Made by a program: the position numbers and the translations under genes
Notes under the pieces: model-generated
What the model saw: only the letters and a program-made list of their open reading frames with translations
Database searches by the model: none
What the model was told of the DNA's origin: nothing
Part shown: piece by piece, positions 1-4,014 of the stretch
Position numbering within the stretch: the first letter of the stretch is position 1
Layout: every line of letters begins with the position of its first letter
Assembly (NCBI GenBank): GCA_031256155.1
Contig: JAIRRD010000095.1
Span: forward strand, 1-5,006
DNA: 5,006 bases
Direction of reading: 5' to 3'
Origin: Holophagales bacterium
Lineage (GTDB): Bacteria > Acidobacteriota > Holophagae > Holophagales > Holophagaceae

Positions 1-376
1 GTACAGAAAAGGGCTGCAAAGACCAGCCTTCCCAGCTCACAGCCCGGCCTGCTGTAAGCGGTATCCATCTTGATTTCGGAATTTCGATATTTTTAGTAAC
101 TTCTATAGCTTCCAAAGTACTTTGCGTAGCCAGAATAGACCAGTCGGTTCGCCTGAGAATTACCGGAACAGCGTTTATGTGGTCTGAATGTTCATGGGTG
201 ATTGCCACTCCCTGTACTTGATCAAGCTGCCAGTTGAGGCTATTCAGTCTGTTTCGGATTTGAAGTAAAGATATGCCTGCATCTATAAGTAAAATTTGCT
301 CCCCATCGCCAATAGCGTGACAGTTTCCTTTGGAACCGGATGCTAGTGAGGCGTACAGCATTTCTTTATTTGACAT
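1..376 (-). CDS. MBL-fold metallohydrolase, YycJ/WalJ-like (N-terminal half, runs off left edge)
   Basis: The first 125 codons of a metallo-beta-lactamase-fold hydrolase are present; the C-terminal half lies beyond the left edge, since relatives are about 250 residues. Visible are the first strand SLASGSKGNCHAIG (residues 10-23), the strand LLIDAGIS (29-36), and the metal-binding signature THEHSDHI (60-67), giving ligands H61, H63, D65 and H66. The opening, with its SLASGSKGNC block, resembles the YycJ/WalJ subgroup, which is predicted to act as a cytoplasmic metal-dependent nuclease or hydrolase and was linked in Gram-positives to the WalRK locus and DNA-damage responses. No WalRK genes are visible here. 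The start ATG at 376 lies 12 nt after the scpA stop, so the two genes probably share a transcript. No strong Shine-Dalgarno is visible, and translational coupling to scpA is plausible. Family is sure; substrate is unknown. Confidence 0.88.
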   Translation of the reverse strand, partial: MSNKEMLYASLASGSKGNCHAIGDGEQILLIDAGISLLQIRNRLNSLNWQLDQVQGVAITHEHSDHINAVPVILRRTDWSILATQSTLEAIEVTKNIEIPKSRWIPLTAGRAVSWEGWSLQPFSV

Positions 377-388
377 GAAACCGTTGTA

Positions 389-1195
389 TCAGGCCGCCTG
401 AACGCGAATTTCGCCAAAAGTCTCAGACTGCACGAGCTTGGCGCGGCCATTTTTTACAAGTTCTAAAAGGGCTAAAAAGGTGAGGACAAGCTCCTCACGG
501 TTTCGGGATTTAGCAAGCAACTCAACAAATGGCAACCAGTCTCCGCCTTGCAGTATGTCAAGAACTTCAGCTATACGTTGCTCCAATGTCTTTTGAGGCG
601 TCATAACTTCAACTGGTGGTGGGGGCAGCAAGCGCTTCAGGGCGTCCCTGTAGGCACCCAAGAGATCCATGAGAGTGGCTTTAATGGGCTCATCCTCAGT
701 TCTGGCATGGTCTTGAATATCCAAACCGCTGACAAAAACTACATTTTGCCAATCACTCTCCATCTCAGCCAGTTCTTTTGCCGCTTCTTTTATAGCTTGA
801 TAATTCAGCAGTTTCTGGACTAATTCTTCCCTTGGGTCTTCTGCTTCACCTTCTTTTGGCGGGACAGGCAACAACATCCTGCTTTTAATCTGTATCAACT
901 GAGCTGCCATAGCAATAAATTCGGCGGCTATTTCCAAGTTGAGCTCTTCCATTAGAAGCAGATAGTCCATGTACTGCTTTGTGACAGACGCTATGGGTAA
1001 ATCTAAAATATCGAGCTTTTGATCGCGTATCAGGTGAAGCAATAAGTCCAGAGGGCCTTCAAACAGCGGAAGATCCAAAGACATATCGCGGAACTTGCTC
1101 TCAAAGCCCTTAGGCGGCTCAAAAAATCTGGTGGGCGGCAACCCCGTTGCCAGAGAATCAGCAACGGCTTCGCGCTCAAAATTAGTCAGGGCCAT
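389..1195 (-). CDS. scpA: Segregation and condensation protein A (ScpA)
   Basis: ScpA is the kleisin subunit of the bacterial SMC-ScpAB condensin, bridging SMC heads and helping compact and segregate the chromosome. Numbering from the ATG at 1195 (268 residues), the hallmark FEGPLDLLLHLI is at about 45-56, followed by the helical block AAEFIAMAAQLIQIKSRMLL (90-109), an acidic linker, a proline run, and a C-terminal winged-helix-like segment (about 223-256) that in the family contacts SMC. Overall length is normal, but about 40 residues precede the usual start near FEGPLD. Possible starts are ATGs at 1228, 1204 and 1195, plus one at 1084 just before the conserved block. I prefer 1195 because a GGA lies 4 nt upstream, but the signal is weak. 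An MBL hydrolase follows on the same strand; scpB is not adjacent within the window. Confidence 0.95.
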   Translation of the reverse strand: MALTNFEREAVADSLATGLPPTRFFEPPKGFESKFRDMSLDLPLFEGPLDLLLHLIRDQKLDILDLPIASVTKQYMDYLLLMEELNLEIAAEFIAMAAQLIQIKSRMLLPVPPKEGEAEDPREELVQKLLNYQAIKEAAKELAEMESDWQNVVFVSGLDIQDHARTEDEPIKATLMDLLGAYRDALKRLLPPPPVEVMTPQKTLEQRIAEVLDILQGGDWLPFVELLAKSRNREELVLTFLALLELVKNGRAKLVQSETFGEIRVQAA

Positions 1196-1249
1196 ATTTT
1201 CCATCAGGATGATTACACCAAGTTGCATTCAATTTGAACACAAGTTGAT

Positions 1250-1255
1250 ATTATA
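1250..1255 (-). promoter_or_regulatory. Candidate -10 hexamer for scpA
   Basis: The minus strand reads TATAAT, identical to the sigma-70 -10 consensus, 55 nt upstream of the preferred scpA start. There is no good TTGACA at 16-18 nt: the bases in that position fall inside the adjacent palindrome and read about GTACAT or GGTACA. Initiation would fall near 1243. AT-rich intergenic DNA can give this hexamer by chance. Confidence 0.35.
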
Positions 1256-1260
1256 TATCG

Positions 1261-1293
1261 GTTCCATGTGAAATGTACCATTTCACATGGAAC
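1261..1293. repeat. Perfect 15-bp inverted repeat, candidate operator between divergent genes
   Basis: GTTCCATGTGAAATG (1261-1275) is exactly complementary in reverse to 1279-1293, with only TAC between the arms. It lies in the divergent gap between scpA (minus) and the membrane-protein gene (plus), covers the -35 zone of the candidate scpA promoter, and ends 13 nt before the ATG at 1307. No T-run follows on either side, so a terminator is unlikely. A regulator-binding site is the simplest reading. As RNA it would form a hairpin in the leader of the plus-strand gene. Confidence 0.6.
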
Positions 1294-1306
1294 GAAGTCT
1301 GGCAAC

Positions 1307-1768
1307 ATGGCGGTGTATATTTTAATGACAGACGATTCAAATACACAGAAACCCCTCATTACGACGCAAAGCGATGGAACCGTTGCCAGCTCGCGTCGCT
1401 GGGCATCGGTGTTGTTGCGTTCAATCCATATTTCGGCGATGGGCGTTGTTTTAGGCGGTGTTTTTCTCGGCGCTGTGTATGAAACGCTGAACATCGCTAT
1501 TTGGATGACTGTTATTAGCGGTTGCTTGATGATGTCTATGGATATTTTCAAAGACCCCAAAATTTTACTACAGGGTAGCGGACTTGCGGTCATATTGAAG
1601 CTGATACTCTTGGCGATTGGCTTTTTTTTTCTGCCTGAGCAGCGCTTCGGTTGGTATCTGTCGGCTACTTTTGTGGCATCTGTAGGCAGTCACATGCCTG
1701 GAGCCTTGCGCCACTGGGATATTAGCAGGGTCTATAAAAAATCACGCTTGTATAGCCAACGCACTTGA
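1307..1768 (+). CDS. Small four-helix integral membrane protein, unknown function
   Basis: I do not recognise a named gene. The 153-residue product has a hydrophilic N-terminus of about 30 residues and four likely membrane segments, at about residues 33-57, 61-78, 88-109 and 114-128, ending in a conserved-looking SHMPG...RHW motif and a basic tail. In outline it resembles small uncharacterised inner-membrane proteins of proteobacteria that begin with an LR(S/T)xHI segment. It has some general likeness to ATP synthase subunit I-type proteins, but no ATP synthase genes are nearby and I do not assign that role. Start choice is open: ATG 1268 lies inside the palindrome, 1307 has only a loose purine-rich stretch upstream, and 1325 (MTDDSN) also lacks a clear Shine-Dalgarno. 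A run of nine T (1622-1630) encodes FFF within helix three. Confidence 0.75.
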   Translation: MAVYILMTDDSNTQKPLITTQSDGTVASSRRWASVLLRSIHISAMGVVLGGVFLGAVYETLNIAIWMTVISGCLMMSMDIFKDPKILLQGSGLAVILKLILLAIGFFFLPEQRFGWYLSATFVASVGSHMPGALRHWDISRVYKKSRLYSQRT

Positions 1769-1778
1769 CAAACGGCAC

Positions 1779-1801
1779 ATATAGGCAAACACTGCCTATA
1801 T
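1779..1801. repeat. 9-bp inverted repeat downstream of the membrane-protein gene
   Basis: ATATAGGCA (1779-1787) pairs perfectly with TGCCTATAT (1793-1801) around a 5-nt loop. It starts 10 nt after the stop of the plus-strand gene, a typical terminator position, but the bases after it (ATTCCATTCC) are not a U-tract. It may be a weak or factor-assisted terminator, or an RNA 3'-end stabiliser. Confidence 0.45.
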
Positions 1802-1818
1802 ATTCCATTCCGCTCCCC

Positions 1819-1860
1819 GCCTATAGCGGTTTAACTTACTGTAGTTAAACCGCTATAGGC
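1819..1860. repeat. Perfect 17-bp inverted repeat between convergent genes
   Basis: GCCTATAGCGGTTTAAC (1819-1835) is exactly mirrored at 1844-1860, with an 8-nt loop whose end bases can add one more pair. It sits between the stops of the plus-strand membrane-protein gene (1768) and the minus-strand glycosylase gene (1893). The position suits a shared bidirectional terminator, but neither side has a T-run: plus reads TCTACAAGTA, minus reads GGGGAGCGGA. A stem-only terminator or an extragenic palindromic element fits better than a classical intrinsic terminator. Confidence 0.6.
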
Positions 1861-1892
1861 TCTACAAGTAAAACGACTATAATGCTTGTGAC

Positions 1893-2708
1893 CTACTCTG
1901 ATTCAATTTTCTTTTTAGCGGCCAGCAAATCTTCCCAGACCGCCTTTCTCACTTCTTTTGTGTATTGCCGCAATACATATGCCGGATGCAGAGTGGGCAT
2001 AAAGGGTATTTCTCTGCCAGCCACGCTTACGATGTGCCATGAGCCGCGTATTTTTGTAATTCCCGCCGCGATGCCTATAAGTTCCCTTAATGGCGTTGCT
2101 CCCAGTCCGACCAGTACTGTAGGTTGGATCAACTCTATTTGCCGTTTTAAGTAGCGCAAACATGTTTGGGATTCCACGGGGGTTGGTGTGCGATTGTCAG
2201 GCGGACGGCATTTCACTACATTTGCTATATAGACTTCATCGCGTCTCATTTCTATGGAAGCAATCATCTTGTCTAGCAGCGCACCGGCCCTGCCGACAAA
2301 GGGACGTCCTTGAATGTCTTCATCGCGCCCTGGGCCTTCGCCAACGAACATCATTCGGGCAGTCGGCGAGCCTTCGCCAAAGACAAATTTTATTCGGTCA
2401 GCCCCCAATGGACATGCCTCACATTGGCAAATACATGAATGCAGTGCATCTAAGGTATCGCAATTTTCGACGGCTTGAAGGGGGGGATTTTTTACAGGGT
2501 CGCTGGGGGCTTCCCACACATGGGTCTCTTTAGTTCTTGGCATAAGTCTTGTACGCGAGTCTGGCGCATTAGCGGTTTGTGGTATGGGAAATGGTACATT
2601 CAAGCTCGTGGGTGCGGTCGGTGAAATTTTTGTCGGGGGCTCAGGAACTATGCCCATGACCCCAAGTTCATCCAAAGTTTCCTTCCAAGCGCGCAATGAC
2701 GTCAGCAT
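1893..2708 (-). CDS. udg: Uracil-DNA glycosylase, family 4 (iron-sulfur)
   Basis: This base-excision-repair enzyme removes uracil from DNA after cytosine deamination or dUTP incorporation. In the 271-residue product, motif A is GEGPGRDEDIQGRPFVGRAG (123-142) and motif B is HPAYVLR (241-247). The four cysteines expected to hold the [4Fe-4S] cluster are C96 and C99 (CEAC), C167 (VKCRPP) and C183. GEGPG rather than GLAPG points to family 4, not family 5. The catalytic domain starts near residue 80, preceded by a proline-rich, low-complexity stretch (about 21-80) and a short N-terminal helix (LTSLRAWKETLDELG). Such extensions occur in proteobacterial members. Start ATG 2708 has AGAGGG 12 nt upstream, rather far. 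The gene is convergent with the membrane-protein gene and divergent from the sigma factor. An A6-T-C7 tract lies in the linker coding region. Confidence 0.95.
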   Translation of the reverse strand: MLTSLRAWKETLDELGVMGIVPEPPTKISPTAPTSLNVPFPIPQTANAPDSRTRLMPRTKETHVWEAPSDPVKNPPLQAVENCDTLDALHSCICQCEACPLGADRIKFVFGEGSPTARMMFVGEGPGRDEDIQGRPFVGRAGALLDKMIASIEMRRDEVYIANVVKCRPPDNRTPTPVESQTCLRYLKRQIELIQPTVLVGLGATPLRELIGIAAGITKIRGSWHIVSVAGREIPFMPTLHPAYVLRQYTKEVRKAVWEDLLAAKKKIESE

Positions 2709-2812
2709 TCCATTAGACTACCCTCTATGCTTTTTGTAGTCTCATGCAAAATTACTATATATGCGAGGGAACTTTCATAGCCGCCATGACATTCCCAAAT
2801 ATGGAGCGAGTA
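2709..2812. promoter_or_regulatory. Divergent promoter region, glycosylase and ECF sigma factor
   Basis: These 104 bases separate the divergent starts and must hold promoters for one or both genes. Visible elements are TATATA at 2756-2761 with a weak TTGTAG 16 nt upstream (2734-2739), a 7-bp inverted repeat AGACTAC/GTAGTCT (2715-2721 and 2736-2742), and GGAACTT at 2768-2774, identical to the -35 element of sigma-E-type promoters. No matching ECF -10 element is evident 15-17 nt further on. No single promoter call is secure. Confidence 0.35.
2803..2806 (+). promoter_or_regulatory. Shine-Dalgarno that decides the sigma-factor start
   Basis: GGAG lies 6 nt before the ATG at 2813. The earlier in-frame ATGs at 2744, 2786 and 2801 have no ribosome-binding sequence at a workable distance, so the 2813 start is preferred. 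Confidence 0.6.
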
Positions 2813-3331
2813 ATGCAAACCGTTGCGCCGCCACAATTGGATTTTGAAAGCACCGATTTCTTTGATGCCTTTGCGTTGCTCTATCCACGGCTTGTCAACT
2901 ATGCAAGACGATATGGAGCTACCTTTCCAGAAGATATTACTCAAGAAGCCTTTGTCATTCTCATGCAGCGTGAAACCCATGTTGAACACCCGGTTGCTTT
3001 TCTTTACGGAACCGTCAGGACACTTTCACTAACAGAAAAACGCCCAATGAAAAATCAAAATCTGAGTCTGGACGCAATTCTTTTAGACCCAGGTTTTGCA
3101 TCTGACGCTGAAGGGCAACTTCTAAGCCGCGAAATCAGGGAACACATGCGCACTCTTTCTCCAACTTTTCGTGAAGCTCTTTGGCTGTTTGTTGTAGAGG
3201 GACTATCAATAAGAGAAATTGCTGGGATCATTGATATACCCGAAGCAACCGTAAAAACCAGAATTTTCAGAGCTAAAGCCCAACTCCGTGAACAGCTTAA
3301 TTCCAATGGAGGTGTCCATGCAATGGCATGA
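2813..3331 (+). CDS. RNA polymerase sigma factor, ECF (sigma-70 family group IV)
   Basis: The 172-residue product has the two-domain ECF plan. The sigma-2 domain spans about 17-71, with a region 2.2-like segment FPEDITQEAFVILMQR (38-53) and FLYGTVRTLSLTEKR (63-77) in the place of the usual WLxxIARN...R helix. The sigma-4 domain spans about 105-162, with LSPTFREALWLFVVEGLSIREIA and the recognition helix PEATVKTRIFRAKAQL (143-158). There is no sigma-1.1 or sigma-3 and no C-terminal extension. It should direct core polymerase to a small set of stress or envelope promoters; the stimulus cannot be told from sequence. Its 3' end overlaps the next gene by 14 nt, implying coupled translation with a putative membrane regulator. 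A longer form starting at 2744 would add 23 residues but lacks a ribosome-binding site. Family is sure; subgroup unknown. Confidence 0.93.
   Translation: MQTVAPPQLDFESTDFFDAFALLYPRLVNYARRYGATFPEDITQEAFVILMQRETHVEHPVAFLYGTVRTLSLTEKRPMKNQNLSLDAILLDPGFASDAEGQLLSREIREHMRTLSPTFREALWLFVVEGLSIREIAGIIDIPEATVKTRIFRAKAQLREQLNSNGGVHAMA
3308..3312 (+). promoter_or_regulatory. Strong Shine-Dalgarno inside the sigma-factor gene
   Basis: GGAGG ends 5 nt before the ATG at 3318. It sits within the last codons of the sigma-factor gene. It selects 3318 over the in-frame ATGs at 3288 and 3306 and supports translational coupling of the two genes. Confidence 0.8.
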
Positions 3332-3860
3332 CCTCATGCAAACTGACGAATCCGCCGAAGACCTCGCTCTTCGCACGGAACTTCAAAACATGCTGGGGAT
3401 GGCACCAGTGCAGCATCCTCATTTAGAGCCAACATCTGACGCCATTGCTCTGGCTAAATCGCTTCATCGCGAAGCCATGCGCAGACGCCATACTGCAGCG
3501 GTCGCGCCAATTCGCAAACGTCCGTTCTTTATGCTGATTGCCGCCGCAATACCAGTTATTTTATGTATCACCGCCATTGGAACATGGGGCGTTAAACAAA
3601 AGCGCCGGGCCGATGTTTTGGCCGCCAAGACAAAAGAATTGGAAACCAAACAAAACCGCATTGACGCCGCCAGGGAAGGTGTCAGGAACAGAGAAAGCCA
3701 GCCACCGCCCAACCCGTTAGAATCAGAACAAAAACCGGTTTCACCCAACGCCAATCCAAACCAGACCCCGAGCAACAACGGCGAATTAATAAAGCCAGAA
3801 GAACGACCAAGATACTTAAACAGTCGGCCTGAACAACATAGGGTTGGTAACCGTCGTTAA
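3318..3860 (+). CDS. Single-pass membrane protein, candidate regulator of the upstream ECF sigma factor
   Basis: No named family is recognised. The 180-residue product has an N-terminal hydrophilic segment of about 69 residues ending in a basic cluster (RRRH, RKRP), one membrane helix at about 70-92, a charged helix likely to coil (about 93-122, KELETKQNRIDAARE), and a proline/asparagine/glutamate-rich disordered tail to the C-terminus. By the positive-inside rule the N-terminus is cytoplasmic and the coil and tail face the periplasm. This is the layout of many membrane anti-sigma factors, and overlap with the sigma gene points the same way. However, the HxxxCxxC zinc anti-sigma motif is absent; the only cysteine (C83) lies in the membrane helix. 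It could equally be a sensor or scaffold co-expressed with the sigma factor. Role is inferred from context and topology only. Confidence 0.8.
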   Translation: MQWHDLMQTDESAEDLALRTELQNMLGMAPVQHPHLEPTSDAIALAKSLHREAMRRRHTAAVAPIRKRPFFMLIAAAIPVILCITAIGTWGVKQKRRADVLAAKTKELETKQNRIDAAREGVRNRESQPPPNPLESEQKPVSPNANPNQTPSNNGELIKPEERPRYLNSRPEQHRVGNRR

Positions 3861-3894
3861 AAATACTTGTGGCATAATAATCAGCGCATCCGTG

Positions 3895-3936
3895 CAATTA
3901 ACTTGTGGAGCATTTTTATGCTACACAAGTTAATTG
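3895..3936. repeat. Long hairpin: 19-bp inverted repeat with TTTT loop
   Basis: CAATTAACTTGTGGAGCAT (3895-3913) pairs with 3918-3936 at 18 of 19 positions, the one mismatch being G3908 against A3923, around a TTTT loop. It lies 34 nt after the stop of the membrane-protein gene and 78 nt before the threonine aldolase start. There is no T-run on either flank, so it is not a classical intrinsic terminator, though it may still end or protect the sigma-operon mRNA. The left-arm sequence ACTTGTGG also occurs once at 3865-3872. Confidence 0.65.
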
Positions 3937-3977
3937 GCTATATATAGCAATTCCCTTTGGGAATGGTACGGAGTACC
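3937..3977. repeat. Three further abutting palindromes upstream of the threonine aldolase gene
   Basis: Directly following the 19-bp hairpin are a perfect 12-bp palindrome GCTATATATAGC (3937-3948), a 6-bp stem ATTCCC/GGGAAT with a TTT loop (3950-3964), and a 5-bp stem GGTAC/GTACC with a GGA loop (3965-3977). They abut with at most one base between. GGG at 3959-3961 can also pair with CCC at 3976-3978 through TTGGG/CCCAA (3957-3961 with 3976-3980), so alternative folds are possible. This could be a structured leader or a cluster of protein-binding sites. Confidence 0.45.
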
Positions 3978-4014
3978 CAATAAAGGATAACCAACTGGGG
4001 AACCGCTATAAATT

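Noticed and set aside
1267..1287. TGTGA...TCACA resembling a CRP-type site
   Set aside because: The half-sites are 11 nt apart instead of 6, so the geometry is wrong; they are simply part of the longer palindrome.
1213..1593. Minus-strand open frame opposite the membrane-protein gene start
   Set aside because: No family resemblance, and it runs antisense through a clear multi-helix membrane protein and the palindrome; treated as a shadow.
1307..1768. ATP synthase subunit I (AtpI)
   Set aside because: Only general similarity as a small four-helix protein; no atp genes adjoin and no diagnostic AtpI motif was recognised.
1829..1850. GTTTAAC...GTTAAAC resembling integron attC core sites (RYYYAAC / GTTRRRY)
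   Set aside because: In attC these cores are at the outer ends of a long hairpin; here they face each other at the inner tip with an 8-nt loop. No integrase or cassette array is present.
2702..2989. Minus-strand open frame opposite the start of the sigma-factor gene
   Set aside because: Antisense to the conserved sigma-2 domain, with no recognisable domain.
3318..3860. Zinc-binding anti-sigma factor (ZAS/RskA-type)
   Set aside because: HxxxCxxC is absent and the only cysteine is in the membrane helix, so the specific family name is not justified.
3895..3936. Intrinsic (Rho-independent) terminator for the sigma operon
   Set aside because: The hairpin is strong, but the only T-run is in its loop and none follows the stem, so a classical terminator call is not supported.
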